NCBI RefSeq assembly: GCF_011064845.1
Contig: NZ_CP049015.1
Coordinates: 2,480,001 to 2,544,000, forward strand
Source of the DNA: Citrobacter freundii ATCC 8090 = MTCC 1658 = NBRC 12681
Lineage (GTDB): Bacteria > Pseudomonadota > Gammaproteobacteria > Enterobacterales > Enterobacteriaceae
Length of the DNA: 64,000 nt
Reading direction: 5' to 3'
Positions within the stretch are counted from its first letter, which is position 1; each line of letters opens with the position of its first letter. This document shows positions 8,422-16,491 of this stretch, in pieces. Under the pieces are notes generated by a model, which was given only the letters and a program-made list of their open reading frames with translations, had not been told where the DNA came from and made no database searches. The position numbers and the translations under genes are program-made.

Positions 8422-8997
8422 TTAGCTGACGACGTGGTTTAACCGCACAACCAGGTAAACGCAGGGTTTCGCGGTTTCATTGATAAACCGACAGTCATTC
8501 GGCGGGCCAAGTTCCAGGCAATCACCTGCCTGCATTTCATGGCGTATGTCCCCTTCCACAAAGACTAATTCCCCCTGCTGTAACCAGATAAGTTGTCTGG
8601 CCTGCACATAGGAAGAAGCTGGCATCGGGATATCACTTCCGGCGGGTAATTCAATCTGCACCAGATCGATAGGTAGATCGCTGCGCGGTGAAACATGGCG
8701 GCGCAGATAGTGGCTTTGCGGATCGTGCCAGACGGGCTGGTCAGCGAAGCGCAGCAGCTTGCCCTCCTGCATTTCAGCCCGCGCAATCAGGGTAGACATG
8801 CTGATGCCAAACGCACCGGAAAGTCTACCCAGCAGCGTCGCCGTTGGACTACTCTCGCCGCGTTCTATTTTATGGATCATGGCCCGCGACACGCCCGCGC
8901 GCTCGGCAAGTTCCGTGAGTGACCAACCGCGAGATTCCCGCTCAATGCGAATTCTTGCACTGATCCGTTGATTTATGCTGTCTTCAATAGTATTCAT
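8422..8997 (-). CDS. XRE-family transcriptional regulator with C-terminal cupin domain
   Basis: The 191-residue protein has an N-terminal helix-turn-helix (about 12-66: RIERESRGWSLTELAERAGV then SRAMIHKIERGESSPTATLL) and a C-terminal cupin (about 105-190) ending in GDCLELGPPNDCRFINETAK, a ligand-sensing barrel. The closest architecture is YdcN/PuuR-like. It is divergent from mnaT-ydcZ with a 37-base gap, and a perfect 7-bp inverted repeat covers its own start codon and the mnaT promoter side, so it probably regulates itself and mnaT-ydcZ, perhaps also curA downstream. The effector is unknown. E. coli K-12 does not have this regulator here. Confidence 0.88.
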   Translation of the reverse strand: MNTIEDSINQRISARIRIERESRGWSLTELAERAGVSRAMIHKIERGESSPTATLLGRLSGAFGISMSTLIARAEMQEGKLLRFADQPVWHDPQSHYLRRHVSPRSDLPIDLVQIELPAGSDIPMPASSYVQARQLIWLQQGELVFVEGDIRHEMQAGDCLELGPPNDCRFINETAKPCVYLVVRLNHVVS

Positions 8998-9009
8998 ATT
9001 GTAATACTA
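8988..9009. promoter_or_regulatory. Palindromic operator candidate in the XRE regulator/mnaT divergent region
   Basis: TAGTATT (8988-8994), eight bases, AATACTA (9003-9009): a perfect inverted repeat of the size bound by XRE-type dimers. It overlaps the regulator's start codon (8995-8997) and lies 26 bases ahead of the mnaT start, so a bound protein could block both. Assignment to this regulator is inference. Confidence 0.6.
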
Positions 9010-9034
9010 TAGTGAACAAGCCCTGAGGTTCAAC

Positions 9035-9553
9035 ATGTCAATTCGATTTGCCAGCAAAGAAGACTGCGCCGCCATTGCAGAAATCTACAACCATGCGGTA
9101 CTGCATACGGCGGCTATCTGGAATGATCAAACGGTCGATGCCGAAAACCGTATTTCCTGGTATGAATCCCGACAATTGATGGGGTATCCGGTACTGGTGA
9201 GTGAAGAGAATGGCGTGGTTACGGGATACGCCTCCTTTGGCGACTGGCGTAACTTTGATGGCTTCCGTCATACCGTTGAACATTCGGTGTATGTCCATCC
9301 AGAACATCAGGGAAAAGGACTCGGACGAGCACTACTCAGCAGACTGATAGACGAAGCCCGCGCATGCGGCAAGCATGTAATGGTGGCAGGGATTGAGTCT
9401 CAGAATCAGGCATCACTGCATCTGCACAGCTTGCTGGGCTTTAAAACCACCGCGCAAATGCCACAGGTTGGAACCAAATTTGGGCGGTGGCTGGATCTGA
9501 CTTTCATGCAGTTGCAGTTAGACGATCGTCGTGAACCGGATGCCCTTAGATGA
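9035..9553 (+). CDS. mnaT: L-amino acid N-acyltransferase MnaT (GNAT family)
   Basis: The 172-residue product matches E. coli MnaT (YncA): SIRFASKEDCAAIAEIYNHAV at the N-terminus, the acetyl-CoA pyrophosphate-binding motif HQGKGLGRALL near residue 90-100, and IESQNQASLHLHSLLGF. MnaT uses acetyl-CoA to acetylate methionine, its sulfoximine and sulfone, and phosphinothricin-type analogues in the cytoplasm, detoxifying them. GAGG precedes the ATG. The final codons overlap the start of ydcZ (ATGA, 9550-9553), so the two form a tightly coupled operon, divergent from an XRE-cupin regulator. Confidence 0.95.
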   Translation: MSIRFASKEDCAAIAEIYNHAVLHTAAIWNDQTVDAENRISWYESRQLMGYPVLVSEENGVVTGYASFGDWRNFDGFRHTVEHSVYVHPEHQGKGLGRALLSRLIDEARACGKHVMVAGIESQNQASLHLHSLLGFKTTAQMPQVGTKFGRWLDLTFMQLQLDDRREPDALR

Positions 9554-9999
9554 ACCAGACGCTGACCCTCTCCTTTCTGATTGCCGCTGGTATTGGTCTG
9601 GTGGTGCAAAATACCTTGATGGTACGCATCACGCAGACGTCCTCGACGATCCTTATCGCCATGTTACTTAACTCGCTGGTCGGGATCGTGCTGTTTGTCA
9701 GCATATTGTGGTTTAAGCAAGGTTTAGCAGGGTTTGGTGAATTGGTTTCCAGCATACGCTGGTGGACACTCATCCCCGGCTTGTTGGGATCGTTCTTTGT
9801 TTTCGCCAGCATTAGTGGATATCAAAATGTAGGCGCTGCCACGACGATTGCGGTGCTGGTTGCCAGCCAGCTTATCGGGGGACTGATACTGGATATTCTG
9901 CGCAGTCACGGCGTGCCGCTACGGGCGCTAGTGGGCCCAATCTGTGGCGCGGTAATGTTGGTGATCGGGGCATGGCTGGTGGCGAGACGTTCGTTTTAA
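9550..9999 (+). CDS. ydcZ: Inner-membrane DMT-superfamily protein YdcZ (DUF606)
   Basis: A 149-residue, highly hydrophobic protein with about five transmembrane segments, nearly identical in pattern to E. coli YdcZ: LIAAGIGLVVQNTLMVRIT, LVGIVLFVSILWFKQG, GLLGSFFVFASISGYQN, then GVPLRALVGPICGAVMLVIG. DUF606 proteins are half-size drug/metabolite-type carriers that work as dimers; the substrate is not known. Co-transcription with the acyltransferase mnaT (four-base overlap) suggests export of, or resistance to, a compound that MnaT modifies. Confidence 0.93.
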   Translation: MNQTLTLSFLIAAGIGLVVQNTLMVRITQTSSTILIAMLLNSLVGIVLFVSILWFKQGLAGFGELVSSIRWWTLIPGLLGSFFVFASISGYQNVGAATTIAVLVASQLIGGLILDILRSHGVPLRALVGPICGAVMLVIGAWLVARRSF

Positions 10000-10001
10000 T
10001 T

Positions 10002-10053
10002 GCGCTTATCCGACCTACAGAACGCGCCTGTAGGCCGGATAAGATCCGGCGAG
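10002..10053. repeat. REP (repetitive extragenic palindromic) element
   Basis: CTTATCCGACCTACAG (10005-10020) pairs with CTGTAGGCCGGATAAG (10028-10043) around AACGCGC, with the single mismatch typical of enterobacterial REP sequences. It lies between the convergent ends of ydcZ and ydcY, the usual location, and can bind gyrase/IHF or stabilise mRNA 3' ends. Confidence 0.9.
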
Positions 10054-10059
10054 GAAATA

Positions 10060-10293
10060 TCAAAGAATAGTGCCGCCTTTGGTCAACTGTTCGCGACGGG
10101 CTTCCATATCTTCTTTATGCTGACGGCCATGATGGGCGATAGCCGTACGCAAACGCTGTTGCTGGGTATAGCGGTCTTCCCGGCTCAACGCGACATCATC
10201 GCTGAGCTCAATCAGCAATTCATTCATATGCGTAATGACGCTCTCCTCAATGGCGGCGTCAACACGTGCGCTGACCTCATCCAGATGCGACAT
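10060..10293 (-). CDS. ydcY: Uncharacterised protein YdcY (DUF2526)
   Basis: A 77-residue soluble, charged, mostly helical protein almost identical to E. coli YdcY: it begins MSHLDEVSARVDAAIEES and ends EQLTKGGTIL. No function is known. The ATG is preceded by AAGGAGAGG, an excellent ribosome site. It follows the peptide-binding-protein gene in the same direction with a 17-base gap, so it may be read through from it, although in E. coli it stands without that neighbour. Confidence 0.93.
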   Translation of the reverse strand: MSHLDEVSARVDAAIEESVITHMNELLIELSDDVALSREDRYTQQQRLRTAIAHHGRQHKEDMEARREQLTKGGTIL

Positions 10294-10310
10294 AACCTCT
10301 CCTTAACTCA

Positions 10311-11909
10311 TTAATTTAATTTTGCTTTTGAAAAATCACTGCCCATCAGGCTAACGCTGTATCCGCTGACGTTGCTACGCGTAGCGTAGAACGTTTTACC
10401 GTTTGCCAGGGCTATCCAAGGAGCCTGCTGGTAGAAAATCTCTTGTGACTGCTGGTAAAGCGCGGCGCGCTCTTCCGGTTTGCTCACCAGTTTCGCCTTT
10501 TCAACCAGCGAATTATACTCTTTATCGCACCAGCGCGCGGCGTTAGATCCGGTTTTTATGCTGTCGCAGCCCAGCAGCACATCCGCGAAGTTATCCGGAT
10601 CGCCGTTGTCTGACATCCAACCAAACAACGCGGTGTCATGCTCACCTTTACGCATTCCGGAGAGATATTCACCCCACTCGTACGATACAATTTTCGCCTT
10701 CACGCCCACCTTTGCCCAGTCGCTCTGGATCATCTCGGCAATCCGTCGGGAGTTCGGGTTGTATGGGCGCTGGACCGGCATTGACCACAGCGTCGCTTCA
10801 AAGCCATTTTCCAGCCCAGCCTGCTTCAGTAGGTCTTTCGCTTTTTGCGGGTCGTAAGCGTAATCCTGCAGATCTTTATTGAACCCCAGCATATTCGGCG
10901 GAATCGGTGATTTTGCCACCGTACCAGAACCTAAAAAGACAGCGTTAATAATGGCCTTTTTGTCCGTTGCGTAGTTCAAAGCCTGACGCACCAGTACGTT
11001 ATCAAACGGTTTTTTCTCGGTATTAAACGCCAGATATCCAACGTTCAGCGCGTCAACCGAATGCAGCGTCAAATCTTTATTCTTTTTAATCTCGTCAAAC
11101 TGTACGGGCGCAGGTGCTGGGATTATTTGGCATTCATTGGTTTGCAGTTTTGCCAGCCGCGTCTGGACGTTTGGCGTGATTGAGAAGATCAGGTGTTTCG
11201 TTGGAACGGCGCCATCCCAGTAGTTAGGGTTGGCAAGATAGCGGATTTGCGAGTCCTGCTTGTACTGCTGCAGCACGTAAGGCCCGGTGCCAATAGGCCA
11301 GTTGTCGACGTTTTCCGGTGTACCTTTTTTCAGCATCGCGTCGGCATATTCCGCAGAGAGAATCGAGGCAAAATCCATTCCCCAGTCGGCAAGAAACGCA
11401 GCGTTAGGTTCATTCAGGACAAACTGAACGTGATAATCATCGAGCTTCTTAACTTCTTTAATCAGTTTATCCAGACCGACATCGTTAAAGTATTCATAGC
11501 TTCCCTGAGAAACCTTGTGATACGGATGATCGGCATCCTTCTGCCGTAATACCGAGAAAATCACGTCGTCAGCGTTGAAGTCGCGGGTCGGTTTAAAGAA
11601 TTTATTACTGTTGAATTTCACGCCTTGACGCAGGGTAAAGGTGTAAGTCTTTCCGTCCGGAGAAATCGTCCAGTCCGTTGCCAGAGATGGTACCGGGGTA
11701 TTCTTTACCGGATCAAAGTTGATGAGTCGGTTGTAGAGCACTTGTGAACTGGCCACAAATGAGGGACCGGAACTGGCAATTTGCGGGTTAAATGACTCCG
11801 GCGATGCTTCAGAACAATAGATGATGGTGTCAGTATTGGCCGCGAACGCAACGCCTGACGGTATGACGGTGCTGAGAGCCAGCGCGAGTAACGTTTTCCT
11901 TGCAATCAT
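10311..11909 (-). CDS. DppA-like periplasmic peptide/solute-binding protein (SBP_bac_5)
   Basis: From the ATG at 11909 the protein has 532 residues, with a signal peptide MIARKTLLALALSTVIPSGV cleaved near AFA-ANT. It has the family-5 extracellular binding-protein pattern: NTDTIIYCSEASPESFNPQ, DWTISPDGKTYTFTLRQGVK, FNADDVIFSVLRQKDADHP, and PYNPNSRRIAEMIQSDWAKV. This closely follows DppA, the dipeptide/haem-precursor binding protein, but it is an orphan: no permease or ATPase gene is beside it. It probably delivers short peptides or similar ligands to the Dpp permease, as DppA paralogues do (inference). Two cysteine pairs typical of DppA are visible. E. coli K-12 lacks it at this locus. Confidence 0.9.
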   Translation of the reverse strand: MIARKTLLALALSTVIPSGVAFAANTDTIIYCSEASPESFNPQIASSGPSFVASSQVLYNRLINFDPVKNTPVPSLATDWTISPDGKTYTFTLRQGVKFNSNKFFKPTRDFNADDVIFSVLRQKDADHPYHKVSQGSYEYFNDVGLDKLIKEVKKLDDYHVQFVLNEPNAAFLADWGMDFASILSAEYADAMLKKGTPENVDNWPIGTGPYVLQQYKQDSQIRYLANPNYWDGAVPTKHLIFSITPNVQTRLAKLQTNECQIIPAPAPVQFDEIKKNKDLTLHSVDALNVGYLAFNTEKKPFDNVLVRQALNYATDKKAIINAVFLGSGTVAKSPIPPNMLGFNKDLQDYAYDPQKAKDLLKQAGLENGFEATLWSMPVQRPYNPNSRRIAEMIQSDWAKVGVKAKIVSYEWGEYLSGMRKGEHDTALFGWMSDNGDPDNFADVLLGCDSIKTGSNAARWCDKEYNSLVEKAKLVSKPEERAALYQQSQEIFYQQAPWIALANGKTFYATRSNVSGYSVSLMGSDFSKAKLN

Positions 11910-12191
11910 GGTTATAAGCCTTCTTATTTTATTATTAACCGAGATATCAGAGCATAGCTGACAAAAACTGACCAATAACAAATCACTATCAGGTTATTCT
12001 AATCAGGTGTATTTCGCTGAATAATTCATCACCCTAAGCGAATTAATTTCCCTTAAGTCTTTTTCAAAACGTCAAGATTTTTCCCGGCACTCTATGCCAT
12101 GAAAATTAGCCCCTTTTTGCCTCTCTTTCTCCGTTTGCTCGTTTTTATAAAACGTAAAGTAGATACGTGAAGAAGTCTAAGGGGTAACAAC

Positions 12192-13505
12192 GTGGCAAAA
12201 ACTCTCTTGCGCAGCGGCAATTTGGATGACTATCAGGCCGTGGGCGGCGGTGGTCAGGCCGTGTTTGATTCAGCATTGCAAATTCGTGAAACGCTTCGTC
12301 TGCGTAAACAGCAGGCGATGGTGGATTGTTTGGCGATCCCACAAATTAACGACAACGGCGATCGGGTTGACTGGTATTCCCCGATAGAAGGGAAAGCCGT
12401 GGCGTGGAAAGCCGCTGATGAAGAAGCACGTTTTCGTGCGCTGCGCTATCTGGGAAGCACGCTGGAAAATGCGGCGGCTCTGAGCCGTAAAAGCCTGCAG
12501 TCGGGAAAAACCTCCCTACAGCTGTTTGGCTCTCTGCTCGAAAAAGCCATCCAGTTTCCCGGTGAAAACCACGTGTTTCTGGTTGATGGCAAACCCGTTA
12601 TTACGTTCTGGGGCTTCGTCAATCTGAATGAAAATCCCCGCGACGATGTGCTCGATTGCCTGCGACTTGCCGATATTCCTCCTGTCGTTACCGTAGCAGA
12701 GCCGGAACAGGAAGAAGAAATCCCCCCGGAAATCACCTTCGCCGAGGCTGATGCGCCTTTATTGACGCCAGTCGTCGAGCTGGCTAAACCGGCTGAACCT
12801 GAACCTGAACCACAGCCACCGGTTATAGTTAACGAACCAGAGGTTACACCGCCGCTGGCACAAGAGAAACCTGCGCGCCGCCTGCCGCTGTGGAGCCTGC
12901 CCGTTGCCGCAGTCATCATTGCCGCCATCGTTGGGCCGCTGCTGTGGAAGCAACAGACCACCCAGCCCGTACCCGAAGCCTCCGCTGTTGAAGTCGCTAA
13001 GATTGATATGGCACCGCTGCCAGCACTGGCATCTGCTCTGCCTTTGCATCGTGCTGAAGTGACTCCAGCTGCGAAGAAAGAGAAACCTGTAGAAGGACCG
13101 GTGGTGATCGCCGCGATTCCAAAAGATGCGCTGGTGATGGATGCCAATCAGATGAAGGCAGGAACGACGCGTTTCCTCAATGGTAACTGGCGCGTCCTGG
13201 TCGATGTTAAAGATCCGGTGAGCGGCAAAGCGCCGTCGCTGCGCTATCAGATCCAGGCCAATAAAGGCACTGCTCGCGTAGTTCATGGTGACAATATTGT
13301 TTGTCGTGCCGAGATTTTCTCCGGTTTGCACCAGTCGGGTGAATTAATGATTAAGAGTCGCGGCAATGCTCGTTGTACAGACGGGTCACGTTATCCGATG
13401 CCTGAAATTACCTGCAAAGCGGGAACCAACGACGTCGCCGCCTGTACCGCGCGTTATGACGATCACGCGGAAATCCCTCTGACAATCAAAAAGATAGGTG
13501 CCTGA
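12192..13505 (+). CDS. srfA: SrfA family protein (membrane-anchored)
   Basis: First gene of srfABC. It starts at GTG 12192 with an AGGGG ribosome site and encodes 437 residues. Layout: a soluble N-terminal domain (about 1-160; FWGFVNLNENPRDDVLDCL at its end), an acidic Pro/Glu-rich linker (about 165-228, with PEPEPEPQPP), one transmembrane helix (about 231-253, LPLWSLPVAAVIIAAIVGPL), a second linker, and a C-terminal globular domain with several cysteines (about 310-437). Topology suggests cytoplasmic N-terminus and periplasmic C-terminus. In Salmonella the homologous srfABC locus was named for SsrB-regulated factors; the later-studied Xenorhabdus version has been linked to cytotoxicity. Mechanism is unknown. 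I infer it anchors the SrfB/SrfC pair to the inner membrane. Confidence 0.9.
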   Translation: MAKTLLRSGNLDDYQAVGGGGQAVFDSALQIRETLRLRKQQAMVDCLAIPQINDNGDRVDWYSPIEGKAVAWKAADEEARFRALRYLGSTLENAAALSRKSLQSGKTSLQLFGSLLEKAIQFPGENHVFLVDGKPVITFWGFVNLNENPRDDVLDCLRLADIPPVVTVAEPEQEEEIPPEITFAEADAPLLTPVVELAKPAEPEPEPQPPVIVNEPEVTPPLAQEKPARRLPLWSLPVAAVIIAAIVGPLLWKQQTTQPVPEASAVEVAKIDMAPLPALASALPLHRAEVTPAAKKEKPVEGPVVIAAIPKDALVMDANQMKAGTTRFLNGNWRVLVDVKDPVSGKAPSLRYQIQANKGTARVVHGDNIVCRAEIFSGLHQSGELMIKSRGNARCTDGSRYPMPEITCKAGTNDVAACTARYDDHAEIPLTIKKIGA

Positions 13506-13509
13506 TTCT

Positions 13510-16491
13510 ATGTTGGTGAATCTGTGTGATTACAAGCAGAGCGTGACGCTCATCGCCAATAGCGGTGTTCAATTCCTGGATTTTGGCCTGACGCCGCAGG
13601 AATCTGCACACCATGGCCGCTTTGTGCGCAAAACGGCAAACGGTCCCCTGCTACGGCTGGATTTCGATCTGGCAACGGGTCGCTATACCTTGCCTGGCAG
13701 CACTGGCGGTCAGCCCGAAGTGGTGAAGCCGGAAAGTACCCAGACGCTGCATTATTCGCTGGATGTCCTCGACGGTGTCTGGCTGCCGCTGCCGTTTCTG
13801 CGCTTTAACCCACCGCGCACGTTTGTTGAAGGCCCGGATAACTGGGCGCGCGTGCAGGTACGAAAACTGGCGCAACCCGACAGCGCAGGCAACACCCACC
13901 GCGTTACCGTGGCGCTGGATAGCCAGCTCACTGAAAATGCCCCGGCAGCGTTAACGCCTAATGAGAACGACCTGCTCAACGGGACACGATTCGCGCTGGC
14001 CTGGCATGACAATGAAATTGCTGATTTCCTTGACCAGACCTGGATTGACGGCTGGTTGCGCGAATCTTTTATGCACCATGTCACCCAACATGAGAATCGC
14101 TCAGAACAAGAGATCCAACTGGCGCTGCGTAACTTTGAATACCAGGCGCACTGGCTGAATGTGCTGACTCTGTTAGGCGAGCAGCTTTCTGTCCCGGAAG
14201 TGAAACTGGTTACGCATACCCTTAGCACACCCGCTATTCCCGTCGATCTTATTTTAGATATCGGTAATACCCATACCTGTGGCGTCCTGATTGAAGATCA
14301 CGGGGATGCCAATGACGGGCTGCGTCAGACCGCTGAATTGCAGGTCCGTTCGTTAAGCGAGCCGCAGTTCCTCAACGATCCGCTGTTCACCAGCCGGCTG
14401 GAGTTTTCCGAAGCGCGCTTTGGTAAGCAGCATTTTTCCGTTGAGAGCGGACGTGATGACGCCTTTATCTGGCCGTCGATTGTGCGTGTGGGTGATGAAG
14501 CCCGTAAGCTGGCGATGCAGCGTATGGGCACCGAGGGCAATAGTGGGATCTCCAGCCCGCGCCGTTATCTGTGGGATGAAACGCCGGTGTTACATGACTG
14601 GCGCTTTAGCCAGATGAATGGCAAAACCCAGCGCGAGCCGCTGGCTACCGCCTTCCCGCTGATGAACCTGATGAACGATGACGGGCAACCGCTGTTCAGC
14701 CTGCCGCAGGACGATCGTCTGCCGGTATTCTCACCGCAATACAGCCGCAGCACGCTGATGACGCATATGTTATGCGAAATACTGGCCCAAGCGCTGGGGC
14801 AAATTAACAGCGTAGCGACGCGGTTGCGCCTCGGATTCCCGGCATCTCCTCGTCAGTTACGGACGCTGATCCTGACCCTACCGTCGGCGATGCCCAAACA
14901 GGAGCGCGAGATTTTCCGCCTGCGCATGTTTGAAGCTATTGCCCTGGTCTGGAAAGCAATGGGCTGGCACCCGCAGGATGAAGACTTCACTACCCGTAAA
15001 CAGCAGGAAAAGAGTGTGGTTCCCGTACCTGAAATTCAGATGGAATGGGATGAAGCCAGCTGCGGGCAACTGGTGTGGCTGTATAACGAGGCTATCTCTC
15101 ACTACGATGGCCACACCGAATCATTCTTTAACGCCCTTGCCCGCCCGGACCGTTTGCCGGAACCCGGTGAGACTAAAGGTCGGGCGCTGCGCGTGGCATC
15201 GATCGACATTGGCGGCGGGACAACGGATATGGCCGTCGTCCATTATCAGCTTGATGACGGCGTCGGCGCGAACGTTAAAATTACCCCGCATTTGCTGTTC
15301 CGTGAGGGTTTTAAGGTGGCAGGCGATGACATGCTTCTGGACGTGATTCAGCGTTGCGTGTTGCCTGCGCTGCAAACCCGCTTACAACAAGCTGGCGTGA
15401 CCGATGCCGCTGCATTGCTGGCCACGCTGTTTGGCGATTCCGGTCGTATCGATACCCAGGCGATTTTGCGTCAACAAACGGCATTGCAGCTCTTTATGCC
15501 ACTCGGTCATGCGGTACTCAGTGCCTGGGAACAAAGCGATATTAACGATCCGGTCGCTGGTCTGCATGCCACATTCGGAGAACTCCTGAGCCAACGACCA
15601 ACGCGCAACGTGATGAACTACATCCAGCAGGCTATCGACCATGCGTTGCCAGCAGGTTCGCCAGCATTTGATGTTCTGAGCGTGCCGTTGCAGGTACAGT
15701 TCAGGCAGTTACAAGAAGCTCTGTTAGCGGGGCAATTTACCCTGACTTCCCCGCTGCACGCGGTTTGTGAGGCTATTTCACATTATCGCTGCGATATTTT
15801 ATTAGTGACCGGCAGGCCCGCCTGTTTACCGGGCGTGCAGGCGTTGATCCGCCATCTGCAACCTGTTCCGGTTAACCGTATGATCTGGATGGATAACTAC
15901 CGCGTGCATGAGTGGTATCCGTTCAGCCAACAAGGGCGGATTGGTAATCCCAAATCCACCGCGGCAGTCGGCGCCATGCTGTGTAGCCTGGCACTAGATT
16001 TGCGTTTGCCGCGTTTTAACTTTAAAGCTACCGATATCGGCGCTTACTCGACCGTACGTTATCTTGGCGTACTGGATAACACGGTCAATACCCTGCGCGA
16101 TGAGAACATCTGGTATCACGATATTGATCTGGATAAACCCGGTGCGAAGCTGGATGCCCGGTTGCACTTCCCGTTACGTGGCAACGTGACGTTAGGATTC
16201 CGGCAACTGGCAAACAGCCGCTGGCCTGCCACGCCGCTGTATACGCTCAGCATAAATTCCGCCGAACTGGCAAAAAACATCGCCGGAGATGGCGTGTTGA
16301 ATGTACGGCTGCAGCTACGCGGCGGCAGCAAAGAAAGTGGCCCAGAATTCTTCGTCCTGAGCGATGCCTGGTTACAGGATGGCACCCCCGTTGCCGCCAA
16401 TGCCTTAACGTTAAAACTGAATACGCTGGCAGACCGTCGCCATAGCGGAAGCCATTACTGGATCGATAGCGGGAGCGTGTACCTGAAATGA
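13510..16491 (+). CDS. srfB: SrfB family protein, large actin/Hsp70-like ATPase
   Basis: A 993-residue protein from ATG 13510 (MLVNLCDYKQSVTLIANSGV), four bases after srfA ends. It matches Salmonella SrfB along its length. The sequence shows actin/Hsp70/FtsA-superfamily nucleotide motifs: phosphate-1 loop LILDIGNTHTCGVLIED near residue 247, phosphate-2 loop ASIDIGGGTTDMAVVHYQ near 565, and an adenosine-like motif LLVTGRPACLPGVQALI near 767. About 240 residues precede the first loop and there is a C-terminal beta-rich part, neither familiar. No signal peptide or membrane helix: a cytoplasmic ATPase. It overlaps srfC by four bases (ATGA at 16488-16491). The ATPase reading is inference from motifs; I know of no demonstrated activity. 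Confidence 0.92.
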   Translation: MLVNLCDYKQSVTLIANSGVQFLDFGLTPQESAHHGRFVRKTANGPLLRLDFDLATGRYTLPGSTGGQPEVVKPESTQTLHYSLDVLDGVWLPLPFLRFNPPRTFVEGPDNWARVQVRKLAQPDSAGNTHRVTVALDSQLTENAPAALTPNENDLLNGTRFALAWHDNEIADFLDQTWIDGWLRESFMHHVTQHENRSEQEIQLALRNFEYQAHWLNVLTLLGEQLSVPEVKLVTHTLSTPAIPVDLILDIGNTHTCGVLIEDHGDANDGLRQTAELQVRSLSEPQFLNDPLFTSRLEFSEARFGKQHFSVESGRDDAFIWPSIVRVGDEARKLAMQRMGTEGNSGISSPRRYLWDETPVLHDWRFSQMNGKTQREPLATAFPLMNLMNDDGQPLFSLPQDDRLPVFSPQYSRSTLMTHMLCEILAQALGQINSVATRLRLGFPASPRQLRTLILTLPSAMPKQEREIFRLRMFEAIALVWKAMGWHPQDEDFTTRKQQEKSVVPVPEIQMEWDEASCGQLVWLYNEAISHYDGHTESFFNALARPDRLPEPGETKGRALRVASIDIGGGTTDMAVVHYQLDDGVGANVKITPHLLFREGFKVAGDDMLLDVIQRCVLPALQTRLQQAGVTDAAALLATLFGDSGRIDTQAILRQQTALQLFMPLGHAVLSAWEQSDINDPVAGLHATFGELLSQRPTRNVMNYIQQAIDHALPAGSPAFDVLSVPLQVQFRQLQEALLAGQFTLTSPLHAVCEAISHYRCDILLVTGRPACLPGVQALIRHLQPVPVNRMIWMDNYRVHEWYPFSQQGRIGNPKSTAAVGAMLCSLALDLRLPRFNFKATDIGAYSTVRYLGVLDNTVNTLRDENIWYHDIDLDKPGAKLDARLHFPLRGNVTLGFRQLANSRWPATPLYTLSINSAELAKNIAGDGVLNVRLQLRGGSKESGPEFFVLSDAWLQDGTPVAANALTLKLNTLADRRHSGSHYWIDSGSVYLK

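Noticed and set aside
12446..13147. 233-residue minus-strand frame opposite srfA
   Set aside because: Ser/Gly-rich antisense of the acidic linker; not a real protein.
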